The notes under the pieces are model-generated. The model was not told the origin of the DNA and ran no database searches. It saw nothing but the letters and a program-made list of their open reading frames with translations. Below are positions 8,640 to 17,875 of a stretch of DNA of 64,000 bases, piece by piece (positions within the stretch are counted from its first letter, which is position 1; each line of letters begins with the position of its first letter). The position numbers were made by a program, and so were the translations under genes. The DNA comes from Anaerovirgula multivorans (GTDB lineage Bacteria; Bacillota; Clostridia; Peptostreptococcales; Natronincolaceae), in contig NZ_FZOJ01000007.1 in the NCBI RefSeq assembly GCF_900188145.1, forward strand, positions 62,001 through 126,000, in the 5' to 3' direction.

Positions 8640-9482
8640 CTATAGATGGGCTTCCCCGTGTCTTGTTGCATGACAGTTTATATTCACTGCAACAGGCAAT
8701 CCTGCAATATGAGTTCCGTAGGTTTCTACATTTACTGCCAAAGCTGTTGTTCTACCGCCAAATCCCTGTGGTCCTATTCCTAAATCATTGATTGTCCCTA
8801 ATAACTCTTTTTCTAATTCTGCATAAAAAGGCTTCGAATTTCTTTCATTTGTGGATCTTAAAAGGGCTTTTTTGGCAAGGAAAGCAGCTTTATCAAAGGT
8901 TCCTCCGATTCCTATTCCTACAACAATAGGAGGACAGGGGTTTGGCCCCGCCTCCTTTACTACCTTAAGAACGAAATCCTTAACCCCTTCAATTCCATCC
9001 GATGGCTTTAACATTTTAATCTGACTCATGTTTTCACTGCCAAATCCTTTTGGGGCAACTGTGACCTTAAAGGTATCTCCCGGAATGATATCATAGTAGA
9101 TAATGGCAGGAGTGTTATCCTTGGTATTTATTCTTTCAATAGGGTCATCTACCACAGATTTTCTTAAATATCCCTCTGTATAACCCCGCCTTACTCCTTC
9201 GTTAATGGCATCCTCTAAGCTACCTCCAACAACATGCACCTCTTGACCGATTTCTAAAAATACTACAGCCATCCCTGTATCTTGACACATGGGCCTTGCT
9301 TCATTTTTAGCAATATCTGCATTTTCCATTAATACATCTAGGATATTTTGTGCGATGGCAAAGTTTTCATTAGACCTTGCTTCCTTAAGTCTTGCCCTTA
9401 TATCCTCTGTCAGATAGTAATTTGCATCAATACAAAGTTTTTTTACGGTTTTGGTAATTTCAGAGACGTGGATTTCCTTCAT
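8640..9482 (-). CDS. Mesaconase (fumarase class I type) alpha subunit
   Basis: Iron-sulfur subunit of the two-component class I hydratase, 280 residues. Three cysteines sit in conserved settings for an oxygen-sensitive [4Fe-4S] cluster: [11 protein letters not shown] near residue 61, [16 protein letters not shown] near 180 and [13 protein letters not shown] at the C-terminus. RBS AGGAGT precedes the ATG. In the pathway glutamate to 3-methylaspartate to mesaconate to citramalate, this pair catalyses the hydration step. The assignment to mesaconate instead of fumarate or tartrate comes from the operon, not from residues I can recognise. Confidence 0.88.
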   Translation of the reverse strand: MKEIHVSEITKTVKKLCIDANYYLTEDIRARLKEARSNENFAIAQNILDVLMENADIAKNEARPMCQDTGMAVVFLEIGQEVHVVGGSLEDAINEGVRRGYTEGYLRKSVVDDPIERINTKDNTPAIIYYDIIPGDTFKVTVAPKGFGSENMSQIKMLKPSDGIEGVKDFVLKVVKEAGPNPCPPIVVGIGIGGTFDKAAFLAKKALLRSTNERNSKPFYAELEKELLGTINDLGIGPQGFGGRTTALAVNVETYGTHIAGLPVAVNINCHATRHGEAHL

Positions 9483-9514
9483 TGTACAGCACTCCTATTT
9501 ATTTATTCTTCTCC

Positions 9515-10768
9515 TTACGCTAGTGCAAGTTCTCTTCTTTTTGCTAATGCCAACACTCTATTCATTTCGTTATTCACGATCATAAATCCTTCATCAACAC
9601 CCATTCCCGGTTTTGCAAGACATTGGTCCGCACCGCAAGCGATAGCTATATTCGTACACACTTGAGCCGATCTATCAGTTTCGTTACAGGTTCCACCACT
9701 ATAGGCACCTACTCCATTTTCTTTACAATATAAGATAGACTCTACGATGTTGTTAATTCCTCCAAGGTCTGGGGTTTTAATTTGAATCATATCTGCTGCA
9801 CCCTCATCTACAAATAATTTGATGTCTTCCCATGTATTACACCATTCATCCGCAACAAGTTCAACACCAATGTTTTTAGCCTTTAAAGCAATTCTCAAGT
9901 CTTTTAAGGCTTTTACTTGTCCCCCTCTATTTTCAACATCCATAGGTCCTTCTATTCGAAGTTTGAAAGGAGCCGCAGCTTCTTCAAGTTCTCCAAGATA
10001 GTTTGCCATTTTTTCAGTATCATTATCAAAAGCTATACCAATGGTACCATAAACATCGATATGCATTATAAAACTATCTTCTTCACTAGCTCTTAAGGTT
10101 TCTATTCTGTTTTTTAACCAGCCAACATATTCCTTAAGCTTTTCACCATTTTTCCCTAGTTTTGTATCAACGTGATTGATCAATGCATGAGGAAGAACAT
10201 CTGCCCCCTTGATGATCATTTTATCTACATTATTGTATCTATCATCCCCGGATTGGGTAAAAATAGGAATTCTTTTAAACTCTACATTTGTATTGTACTC
10301 TTTTTTAATGACTTCTGCCATTGTTATCTTTTTTGCTTTAGAAGCTGCATCAAGAATTCCTTGGGTGATACCATATCTGATGGCTGTATGAAGCTTTTTA
10401 CCATCTACCACCATGTTATCAACTTCTTCAGCCAGCTCTTTAAAACTTGTAAGTTCTCTTCCAATAAGCTTTGGTGCAATATGTTTTTCGATAATTGGAA
10501 TGAATTCATCCGCTAAGAATAGAGGATCTCTTCCACCTGCTCCTGAATATTGAACAGCAGCACAGTCTCCATAGGCTACTTGACCATCTTCTAGAATAAA
10601 CATCACCGAAATGGACTCTCCAGCTTGTCTAACGCTTGTAAATCCCTCTGTAACAGCTTCACCTAGATAGGTAAACCCGTCATGCTCCGCCCCCTGCTTA
10701 ATAGCTCTTTGATCATCAAAGTAAAATCCTGTTCTTCCAGATGAGCATACAATATCAATAATTTTCAT
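9515..10768 (-). CDS. mal: Methylaspartate ammonia-lyase
   Basis: Enolase-superfamily enzyme that removes ammonia from L-threo-3-methylaspartate to give mesaconate. Its 417 residues are close to the approximately 413 of the Clostridium tetanomorphum enzyme. The sequence shows the family start IDIVCSSGRTGFYFDDQRA, PHALINHVD near 190 (the histidine region of the active site), the metal ligands along MHIDVYGTIG, RIEGPMD and LVADEWCNT, and the base Lys in MIQIKTPDLGG near 330. It follows glutamate mutase E across a 154-base spacer that carries repeat A copy 2. Confidence 0.95.
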   Translation of the reverse strand: MKIIDIVCSSGRTGFYFDDQRAIKQGAEHDGFTYLGEAVTEGFTSVRQAGESISVMFILEDGQVAYGDCAAVQYSGAGGRDPLFLADEFIPIIEKHIAPKLIGRELTSFKELAEEVDNMVVDGKKLHTAIRYGITQGILDAASKAKKITMAEVIKKEYNTNVEFKRIPIFTQSGDDRYNNVDKMIIKGADVLPHALINHVDTKLGKNGEKLKEYVGWLKNRIETLRASEEDSFIMHIDVYGTIGIAFDNDTEKMANYLGELEEAAAPFKLRIEGPMDVENRGGQVKALKDLRIALKAKNIGVELVADEWCNTWEDIKLFVDEGAADMIQIKTPDLGGINNIVESILYCKENGVGAYSGGTCNETDRSAQVCTNIAIACGADQCLAKPGMGVDEGFMIVNNEMNRVLALAKRRELALA

Positions 10769-10803
10769 GTCAACGATTCCCCCAAGTTTTTATATTATTT
10801 GTA

Positions 10804-10909
10804 CTTCGGTGTATTGCTAAGACTCCCCTTTGACAAGTGCCAGTCTAAGCACTACATCCTCGAAATAAATTCAGCTACAATTCAGAGGGAAAAACGTCCT
10901 CTGAATTAA
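10804..10909. repeat. Intra-operon hairpin repeat A, copy 2 (intact)
   Basis: Stem 1 pairs TGCTAAGACT (10815-10824) with AGTCTAAGCA (10842-10851). Stem 2 pairs AATTCAGAGG (10879-10888) with CCTCTGAATT (10898-10907). The linker CTACATCCTCGAAATAAATT matches copy 1 at 6667-6686. The element occupies the mutE-mal spacer; no promoter or terminator T-run is obvious in it. Confidence 0.75.
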
Positions 10910-10922
10910 GTCTCATTTTATT

Positions 10923-12368
10923 TTATGGTCTACCTACAAGTGTTCCTTTACCTACAGCATAAATATCATCAACAACCATTTGGAAGCTAACATCTCTTCC
11001 TTCAGTTTTTGCTCTTGCTTCTAATAATTGTCTATTGAAATCTTTGATCTCCTTTGACATAGGAATATTACCAAACTCCAAGTATCTAACGGCTCCATTG
11101 TTATCTCTAGCCGGAAGAATTTTTCCTGCATTATATTTACTTGGGGCAAAAGGAATATCCATCACTCCTGTTTCAAAAGCTTTTACGGCTCCTACTGCAA
11201 GATCTCCCTTACCTAATTCAAATACTTTATCTAAAATACATTTTGTTTCTGCTTTAATAAGTTTCATTTCTAATTCAAGTTCTTTGGACATCGGCAGTCT
11301 TTGACCTTTTAATAGGTTTAATGTTTGTTTTGTTGCCTTGATTCCTTGTGCATTCGCCTCCATTGTAGGAATTCCAATAGCTTCATGTGGAGTTTTAACA
11401 ATTACCTTTGTTGCTCCAGCTAATGCTGCTGTAGCAGCTCCCCATGAAATCACACCAAATGCCTTTGACTCATCAGCGGGGAAACCACCCATCCATTGAT
11501 GGAATACAGTTGTAAGTTCTACATGATAACCATAGGTCTTGAAGTATTCCGATGCCTGTTCTACTAAAGCTCTGATTGCTGCAACGTCCTGTACTAAGTT
11601 CCCACATTGTCCATATCCTAATGTAAGGTTTTTAACACCCTGTTCTGCAGCAAGAAGTCCTTCAATGATAGCTACTACATTGGACATACTAGGAGGTACA
11701 AGGGTTCCTGTTAGAGGTCCAAAAGGCTCTCTATTAATTTCAATACCCATTTCTTCATACATCCCTGTCAATCTGTCACAATATTGCCAGTCCAAAATTG
11801 TTTTTTCTAAGCTAACACTTTTTGCATAAGGGATATTGTAGGAGATTCCACCACCCTCGTTAGAGGTCCATCCCCCTGCATGAATAATTTCTGTCAATAA
11901 TCTTGCGTCAGGTGTACCGTGTCTCGCTTGAAGAGGAAGTTCTACTGCCTCTAATACTTTTCTACAATTTTCTACTCCATGGTTTACTACGGGGAACCCA
12001 TTTAACATGGAACGATTTTCTTTAATACTTTCTTGAATACCAATCTCACATTCATTGTATCTATTTTGTCTTGTGTAACTATCAATGGTATTTGGTAGAA
12101 GATCTGCTCCACCTTCATTTTGAAGATATTGTAAAAGTTTAATATGTTCATCCACTAATGCAACCCCTGCTCTAGGTTGTGCTAAAGTTATATCTTCTTG
12201 ATTTGCTTTTCTAAGCTTTGCTGCAAAGTTTTTATGCTCAGGAACTTTTTTCAAATATTCCACTGCCTCTTGTAAATCTACATCTTTCCCTGTTGTCCAA
12301 TGGGTTAGTACTTCCTCTCTTTGCTTCGAAAATTCCGCTTCTGTCAACTTTTTATTTTTAAGTTCCAT
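10923..12368 (-). CDS. glmE: Glutamate mutase epsilon subunit (GlmE/MutE)
   Basis: Catalytic substrate-binding subunit of adenosylcobalamin-dependent glutamate mutase, which rearranges L-glutamate to L-threo-3-methylaspartate. The TIM-barrel protein is 481 residues from the ATG at 12368, in line with the family. The start follows GGGAGGAAAAATA; the frame could be read from 12383 but that would include the binding site. Recognisable segments include [20 protein letters not shown] near 155, [19 protein letters not shown] near 215 and [20 protein letters not shown] near 295. It begins after the mutL stop and pairs with GlmS at 13787-14197. Confidence 0.96.
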   Translation of the reverse strand: MELKNKKLTEAEFSKQREEVLTHWTTGKDVDLQEAVEYLKKVPEHKNFAAKLRKANQEDITLAQPRAGVALVDEHIKLLQYLQNEGGADLLPNTIDSYTRQNRYNECEIGIQESIKENRSMLNGFPVVNHGVENCRKVLEAVELPLQARHGTPDARLLTEIIHAGGWTSNEGGGISYNIPYAKSVSLEKTILDWQYCDRLTGMYEEMGIEINREPFGPLTGTLVPPSMSNVVAIIEGLLAAEQGVKNLTLGYGQCGNLVQDVAAIRALVEQASEYFKTYGYHVELTTVFHQWMGGFPADESKAFGVISWGAATAALAGATKVIVKTPHEAIGIPTMEANAQGIKATKQTLNLLKGQRLPMSKELELEMKLIKAETKCILDKVFELGKGDLAVGAVKAFETGVMDIPFAPSKYNAGKILPARDNNGAVRYLEFGNIPMSKEIKDFNRQLLEARAKTEGRDVSFQMVVDDIYAVGKGTLVGRP

Positions 12369-12382
12369 TATTTTTCCTCCCA

Positions 12383-13771
12383 TTATACATTTATAAGGTA
12401 TTTTTTTAATATTCTAATTGCTTGATTCGGATATTTTACTGCCATCAAACCCATTGCTGAAAGAATATAGGTTTTATCTACTAACAGCTTTGGTTTCATT
12501 GGTTTTAAATATTTAGGGTTTTCTTCACTGTATAAGCCAGCCTTTAATATTTTTCCTGGATTTTCACTGTAAATCAATACCCCTCCGGTACCTATTACAT
12601 ATTTGGCATTAGATAAATCCTTGCCATTTAGAGAATACACCTTCCCCATCGGTGTATAAACATCTTCCAAAACACCTACATGTCGTTCCATCGCTACTTC
12701 TGTAGCTGCCATACTCATTGCCTCATCAAATTCTATCTCTTCAGGAGTTTTAGGAATTTCATTGACATGCTGCGCAAGATAGTTACATCTTTCCTGAACA
12801 TTATAGGTCAAATTAGGAGCAAATTTTTTGATTTTTCTTGTTGCCACTGTTTGCCAAAGAGATTCAGCACTTACTCGCATCCCAAGATCCCCTTCTACGG
12901 TTCTCTTTGCATAGGGTTCCTGCAAACCGGTTTTCATAATACCAGGTTTTGTTGGTTCTCCCTCTGCTATAGAGTGAATATCTGTTGTTGCTCCTCCAAT
13001 ATCCACAATAATTAAATCCCCAATACCCTCTTCTTCATCGGTTCCATTAGCTAAAATCTTTGCTGCGTTTAAGACCGCTGCCGGGGTTGGCATAAGAATA
13101 CCATTGATAAAGGATTCTACACCCTTCATTCCTTTAGCCTCTATAATCTTTTTCATAAAGACGTCTCGAATAGCTTCTCTCGCAGGTTCAACATTTAATA
13201 CATTGAGTTTTGGCATGACATTATCTGTTATTTCATAATCAATGCCCTGTTGCATAAAGATTTCTTCAATCTCATCATTAGCTTTTTTATTCCCTGCAAC
13301 CACTACTGGCACATCTTTTATATTCATCGCAATCATTTTTGCATTATGTAGGATGCAATCTTTATTGCCACCATCTGTTCCACCGGCTAATAAGATGATA
13401 TCAGGCTTCTTTTGAATCATATCTCTAATCTCTCTGAGGGTCAGTTCATGACTATATACCTCTAATATCCTAGAACCTGCCCCTAAAGCAGCTCTTTTTG
13501 CTGCCTCAGCTGTAAGGTCCGGTACCAACCCAACAGCGATCATTTTTAATCCTCCTGCCGCACTGCTGCATGCCAGCATTTCATTAAATTGGATATCTTT
13601 ACCTTTGCACTTGTCCTTCATAATACCGTATGCATTTTGAAAACCAACCATAATATCACTTTGCACGGTTGTCAGTGCCTTTGCATTGGCGATGATCTCC
13701 TCATTTTCCATGTCAACAGCAGTAAGCTTTGTATATGTACTACCAAAGTCAATCAGTAATAGAGCATTCAT
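12383..13771 (-). CDS. mutL: MutL: glutamate mutase-associated ATPase/reactivase-like protein
   Basis: Member of the MutL family found between the S and E subunits of glutamate mutase. The ASKHA ATPase fold is visible: phosphate-1 loop [17 protein letters not shown] at residues 3-19, a second glycine-rich loop [15 protein letters not shown] near 250, and [12 protein letters not shown] near 125. At 462 residues it is full length. The family is thought to protect or reactivate the B12 enzyme, but it is not needed for catalysis in vitro. It lies 15 bases from mutS and runs up to mutE. Confidence 0.92.
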   Translation of the reverse strand: MNALLLIDFGSTYTKLTAVDMENEEIIANAKALTTVQSDIMVGFQNAYGIMKDKCKGKDIQFNEMLACSSAAGGLKMIAVGLVPDLTAEAAKRAALGAGSRILEVYSHELTLREIRDMIQKKPDIILLAGGTDGGNKDCILHNAKMIAMNIKDVPVVVAGNKKANDEIEEIFMQQGIDYEITDNVMPKLNVLNVEPAREAIRDVFMKKIIEAKGMKGVESFINGILMPTPAAVLNAAKILANGTDEEEGIGDLIIVDIGGATTDIHSIAEGEPTKPGIMKTGLQEPYAKRTVEGDLGMRVSAESLWQTVATRKIKKFAPNLTYNVQERCNYLAQHVNEIPKTPEEIEFDEAMSMAATEVAMERHVGVLEDVYTPMGKVYSLNGKDLSNAKYVIGTGGVLIYSENPGKILKAGLYSEENPKYLKPMKPKLLVDKTYILSAMGLMAVKYPNQAIRILKKYLINV

Positions 13772-13786
13772 ATTATCACCCTTAGA

Positions 13787-14197
13787 TTAAATAGATTTTA
13801 AATCTTCTTTTAAATCTTTTATTCCTACTTCTGGTGAGGTTCCTGGAGCATAGACACGATTGAAGCCCATATTTTCAAATCTCTTTTGTACTGGTGTCCA
13901 CTCCTGCTTTCCAACTACAAGATTTCCTCCAGCATATAATAGTATATCCTTTAACCCTGCTTCTTCACATTTTTCTCTTAATCCTCTACAATCAATTTCT
14001 CCATGACCATAAAGTGATGATACCAAAATGGCACATGCATTGGTTTCAATTGCTGCATTGATAAAATCCTCTTGGGAGCTAAGTACTCCTATATTGATTA
14101 CTTCAAATCCTGCTTCTGTAAAGGCATAGTCAAGCACCTTATTTCCAACTGCGTGACAATCTGCTCCTATAACACCTAGTACAATATTATTTTTCAT
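13787..14197 (-). CDS. glmS: Glutamate mutase sigma subunit (B12-binding, GlmS/MutS)
   Basis: Small cobalamin-binding component of glutamate mutase, 136 residues. The B12 signature DxHxxG is seen as GADCHAVG, with His-15 as the lower cobalt ligand, followed by SSLYGHGE near residue 61 and the GGNL loop near 93. The start follows AAGGGGAGAAAATACT. It is the second gene of the operon, 14 bases after the GntR regulator. The name should not be confused with glucosamine synthase glmS or DNA repair mutS. Confidence 0.96.
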   Translation of the reverse strand: MKNNIVLGVIGADCHAVGNKVLDYAFTEAGFEVINIGVLSSQEDFINAAIETNACAILVSSLYGHGEIDCRGLREKCEEAGLKDILLYAGGNLVVGKQEWTPVQKRFENMGFNRVYAPGTSPEVGIKDLKEDLKSI

Positions 14198-14211
14198 AGT
14201 ATTTTCTCCCC

Positions 14212-15174
14212 TTATAAATAACTTTTTATTTCCATAATCCTAGATAGGATTGCTTTAACTGAACCTTGGTCAAGAACATAATCAAATTGTATAACGTCTT
14301 TTCCCTTACCAACTAACCGCCTGATCTCTTCTCCCCTTCCAGGAGAAACGATAATTACGTCAGATCCCTCAATTACCCTAAGTACTTCTTTTTCGTCTTT
14401 ACTGGTGGTGGCATTCATCGCAAGATTTTCTAAACCCGCTGATTTTAATGCATATTGAACCTTAAAATAAAATTCCTTTGAAAGACTTATTTGTCCAAAC
14501 TTTGTTCCTTTAGAATATTTTGCAATTTTTACAATGGTTTCTAGGTTAGGGTTGCTGGCAATACCAAACACTTCTTTTTTCAAATCTACAATCAAGCCCT
14601 TTATTTCATTTACATGATTAAAGGCAGTAATAATAATTTGGGTTTTATTAATGGTTTCTTCAACAACTTCGCTTCTATTTTGAAGTTGAGATACCGTCAT
14701 AGGTAATACATTAAGATGCGTAACTCGGCTTAATTCATCAGCAAAATATCTTGCCTGCTCTATGTTACACTCTACAAATACAGCATTAATATTTTTTATT
14801 AAAAGTTCTTTCTCTCTTACCCTTTCTTGTACAAGGGCAATAAACTCTTTTGTGTTTAAGCCCATCTCTATAGCTTCTTCTAACGCTATATCAATAAATC
14901 TAACCACTTTATTTTTTGTTGTATGTTGTTTCCATGTATTGCCTTCTTCTGCAACAAAGGTTCCTCTACCTTGATAAGATATAAGTACACCTTCTTGTTC
15001 CAATAGGTTATAAGCAGCTGAGATGGTATTTCTACTTACTTTTAGTTTTTGAGATAATTCTCTTTCTGTCGGTAGCTTCTCACCTATTTTTAATCTGCCA
15101 TTTTTTATATCGTCTATAATATGATTTTTTACTTGTGTATAAATTGGCACACCACTTTTTCTTTCGATTTTCAT
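14212..15174 (-). CDS. GntR-family regulator of the glutamate-fermentation operon
   Basis: An N-terminal winged helix (residues about 1-75, [20 protein letters not shown], then [20 protein letters not shown]) is followed by a roughly 240-residue effector domain. That domain is not the common FadR, HutC or aminotransferase type; its alternating strands and helices resemble a periplasmic-binding-like fold. The ATG at 15174 follows AGAGGTGGT; 15201 is an alternative start. It is the first gene of the operon and lies directly behind a promoter with a perfect ATTGGA-N4-TCCAAT operator, suggesting autoregulation. The effector (glutamate or a pathway intermediate) is unknown. Confidence 0.85.
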   Translation of the reverse strand: MKIERKSGVPIYTQVKNHIIDDIKNGRLKIGEKLPTERELSQKLKVSRNTISAAYNLLEQEGVLISYQGRGTFVAEEGNTWKQHTTKNKVVRFIDIALEEAIEMGLNTKEFIALVQERVREKELLIKNINAVFVECNIEQARYFADELSRVTHLNVLPMTVSQLQNRSEVVEETINKTQIIITAFNHVNEIKGLIVDLKKEVFGIASNPNLETIVKIAKYSKGTKFGQISLSKEFYFKVQYALKSAGLENLAMNATTSKDEKEVLRVIEGSDVIIVSPGRGEEIRRLVGKGKDVIQFDYVLDQGSVKAILSRIMEIKSYL

Positions 15175-15215
15175 TTCCTGACCACCACCTCTTTCCGACA
15201 TTCATCTAATTGCTC

Positions 15216-15246
15216 ATTGGATTAGTCCAATTAATTTCATATTCTA
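15216..15246 (-). promoter_or_regulatory. Operon promoter (extended -10) with GntR operator
   Basis: On the minus strand TGTTAGAAT gives an extended -10 (TAGAAT, 15241-15246) with a poor -35. Nine bases downstream is the perfect inverted repeat ATTGGA-TTAG-TCCAAT (15216-15231), which would overlap the start of transcription. The next gene is the GntR regulator. A second palindrome, TTTTCAATATTGAAAA, lies upstream at 15296-15311. Confidence 0.6.
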
Positions 15247-15458
15247 ACACGCTTTTGAAAATTTGTTTATGTTCATATTCTGCCATATATCTTGATTTTC
15301 AATATTGAAAACGGTTTCAGATTGATCTTGCCTATGGTTTCTTAATTTTTCTGCCATTTAAGCGGTTTTTCTCTTGTTTTCAATAAATGAATCCTTGTAA
15401 TTTCAATCTTTCATCCTGTGCTTTTTCTGTTATTTGCAAGTGATTTTATAAAAATGTC

Positions 15459-15517
15459 CAGAATCAATAGGTCCAATTTAGAAAAATTGGACCTATTGAT
15501 TCTGCTTCTGTTTTTTT
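15459..15517. terminator. Strong 21-bp hairpin, probably a bidirectional terminator
   Basis: Perfect 21-base arms (15459-15479 and 15484-15504) with loop AGAA are followed on the plus strand by CTTCTGTTTTTTT; on the minus strand the tail is ACATTTTTAT. It would insulate the glutamate operon from the genes to its right. The stem contains GGTCCAATT, similar to the operator half-site. The rest of the 650-base gene-free stretch 15175-15826 shows nothing else I can name. Confidence 0.7.
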
Positions 15518-15826
15518 GTTGGCGAGAATTATAAAAAATTTATAACTTCTATCCATTGGTGTTACCCTTATGTTAGTTCTATACCTATAGGCTTTAATGG
15601 ACTTATGGTAAATTTTCCTAATATTTTCCTTCTATTAGAATGAATGTGCTTTTTATCACTCTCTCATTTTTTTGAATTCCCGACCTATTTCTTGCGAAAA
15701 TAAATTAAATTTTGTAACGAAAATTTTTTTCAAAAAAAGCAAAAGATCAGGTTGAAACATCCATCTACGAACTCAATGTACGCCATAGTACAGGTTTTAT
15801 ATTCTTAGCCTTACATGGATATCTAA

Positions 15827-16168
15827 CTACCTAAGTAAAGTAGCTCCTGTAGGCTTCTGAACAATAATATATTTGTCAGGGTCGATTCCAATACCTTCCG
15901 CTATCATTAAATGGTGAAAATGCATGGCAATACTTTTAGAATGAACAATCAACTTGCCTTCTTCATCCATGTAGGTGAAGCCCACGTCTGGTTCCAAAAC
16001 AAGATGGGGTTGTCTTCCAACATAAAAGTCATCTTCAATAACATAAGGTAAACTTTTCATTAAAGGTTTTGTATCTTCCCCTTTTACTCTTTGTGTTTTA
16101 AAGTATACATTTGGGGTTTCTGGATGGATTTCTATGGCATCCTCCTCCATAGCTGCAGGTGCACTCAT
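15827..16168 (-). pseudogene. Fragment of a molybdopterin xanthine dehydrogenase/aldehyde oxidoreductase large subunit
   Basis: The 113-residue frame begins SAPAAMEEDAIEIHPETPNV and continues to FYVGRQPHLVLEPDVGFTYM and HFHHLMIAEGIG, ending PTGATLLR. This matches the middle of the large molybdenum-binding subunit of xanthine dehydrogenase or aldehyde oxidoreductase (family length 750-900 residues), including the GRQPHLVLEPD segment and the turn before PTGGTFG. No coding similarity continues on either side. It is a remnant, not a functional gene. Confidence 0.8.
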
Positions 16169-16318
16169 ATAAGGGAATAAAAAAGAACCCTATTTTAAAA
16201 TTTATTGATAGGATTCTTTTACTTGTTATGGAATTTTCTTAAAATCAAGTGGGAATTTTGTTGATTCCCTATATAATTTGGTTACATTAATCTACTGTTC
16301 AAAATTCGATCAATTATT

Positions 16319-16440
16319 TTACATGTTTTCTACAAATTGTATCCTAACACCATCGGGGTCCTTTACACAGAAAAACTTAACATGGGAATTAGATTGATCA
16401 GACACGTTTGAAAGCTACCTGATCCTTCCACACCAATAAA
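16319..16440 (-). pseudogene. C-terminal remnant of a VOC (glyoxalase-like) protein
   Basis: Reading leftwards, the last 24 codons give SNSHVKFFCVKDPDGVRIQF then VENM and a stop, the standard end of glyoxalase/bleomycin-resistance (VOC) proteins with the metal-ligand Glu in QFVE. The frame breaks upstream (TAG near 16410), but PIMMAFIGVEGSG-like residues appear in another frame. The region 16440-16545 shows no intact gene. An N-terminal VOC fragment lies at 27666-27836. Confidence 0.65.
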
Positions 16441-16545
16441 AGCCATCATGATAGGGCAGATTTATGTCCATTAATACAAATAAAGTCATCAGGTCGTAGG
16501 GCTGTACAACCCCATTTTTGCAGTTTTTCTTTGTTTAAGGAACTG

Positions 16546-17700
16546 CTATTCTAGTAATGCCTTAACTTTTTTAAGCTCTTTACGGATAGGAATACCTTGT
16601 GGGCAATGCCCTTCGCACTTTCCACAGGCTACACATTTAGATGCCTGCTCTTCTTGTTTAAATATGAAATTATATAAGAACTTGTATCGTGCCTTTGCAT
16701 TTTCAAATACGTGATAATCATTATAGGTGGTAAAGTTTTTAGGGATATCTACGCCTATAGGACAAGGCATACAGTAGCCACAGCCTGTACAATGAACTTT
16801 GATTCTCTCTTTAAAAAACATCTTTACTTCTTCAATGATACCTAGTTCCTTTTCTGTTAATGAATTGGCATCGGCTTCCTTTGTCACCTTTATATTTTCT
16901 GTTACATGATCCATGATGGTCATGCCGCTTAGTACCACTGACACCTCTGGATGATTCCATACCCATCTTAATCCCCATTCCGCCGGTGTTCTTTTTATCT
17001 CTGCTTGGTTAAAAATATTTTTTACTGTTTCCGGAAGATTATTGACGATGTTTCCTCCCCTGAGGGGTTCCATAATTGCAATTCCTAAGTCTTTCTTAGA
17101 AGCATATTCTAAGCCTTCTTTTCCAGCTTGGAAATTTTCATCTAAATAATTATACTGGATCTGACAAAAGCTCCAATCATAATAGTCTACAATTTCCTTA
17201 AAGAGTTCAATATGATCATGAAATGAAAAACCTGCGTGTTTAATTCTTCCATCCTTAATGGCTGCATCTAAAAATTCACTGATGCCGGCTTCCTTCAAGG
17301 TATACCAAGTAGATGTATTGAGGGTATGTACTAAATAAAAGTCTATGGTATCCGTCTGAAGTCGCTCTAATTGTTGATTTAGATATTTATCCATATCTTC
17401 TCTTGTTTTTATTAACCAACTGGGAAGCTTAGTAGCCAGCTTTACCTTCTCTCTGTAACCATTCTTCAAGGCCTTACCTACAAAGGGTTCACTTTCTCCC
17501 CCCTTATCCATGCCTGAACCATGATAGGGATAAGCAGTATCTATATAATTTACCCCTTCATCAATTGCATGACGAATCATCTTTGTTGCTTTCTCCTCAT
17601 GGATTTTGGTGGAATCTCCATCTATAATAGGAAATCTCATACATCCAAAGCCTAACACTGAAACCATTTCCTCTGTCTTGCCAAACCTTCTATATAACAA
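16546..17700 (-). CDS. Aldo/keto reductase with C-terminal ferredoxin-type domain
   Basis: NADPH-type aldo/keto reductase barrel (residues about 1-285) with the family start YRRFGKTEEMVSVLGFGCMR, catalytic region NYIDTAYPYHGSG and Lys in LATKLPSW. A C-terminal 4Fe-4S domain follows, with HCTGCGYCMPCPIGVDIPKN near 300 and CVACGKCEGHCPQGIPI near 358. This architecture is common in Clostridia for redox proteins that may exchange electrons with ferredoxin; the substrate is unknown. The start is TTG at 17700, seven bases after AAAGGAGG. It stands alone between terminator-like hairpins. Confidence 0.9.
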   Translation of the reverse strand: MLYRRFGKTEEMVSVLGFGCMRFPIIDGDSTKIHEEKATKMIRHAIDEGVNYIDTAYPYHGSGMDKGGESEPFVGKALKNGYREKVKLATKLPSWLIKTREDMDKYLNQQLERLQTDTIDFYLVHTLNTSTWYTLKEAGISEFLDAAIKDGRIKHAGFSFHDHIELFKEIVDYYDWSFCQIQYNYLDENFQAGKEGLEYASKKDLGIAIMEPLRGGNIVNNLPETVKNIFNQAEIKRTPAEWGLRWVWNHPEVSVVLSGMTIMDHVTENIKVTKEADANSLTEKELGIIEEVKMFFKERIKVHCTGCGYCMPCPIGVDIPKNFTTYNDYHVFENAKARYKFLYNFIFKQEEQASKCVACGKCEGHCPQGIPIRKELKKVKALLE

Positions 17701-17732
17701 GCTTATTCCTCCTTTAAATGAAAAATATTATA

Positions 17733-17771
17733 CAGCCAGTTTCCTCCTGTTTTGCAAAAGGCAACTGGCTG
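17733..17771 (-). terminator. Terminator after the anti-sigma gene
   Basis: CAGCCAGTT and AACTGGCTG pair around a 21-base loop, followed on the minus strand by TATAATATTTTTC. It lies between the anti-sigma gene and the aldo/keto reductase. The loop is long, so efficiency is uncertain. Confidence 0.5.
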
Positions 17772-17875
17772 CGTTTAGGTTATAAATTGTTGTAAAATTT
17801 TATCCCTTCATATATCTTCAGCCCTTTTGTTCATTAGTTTAACATATTTAGAAGATGAAAAAAAGTAAATGAAAA

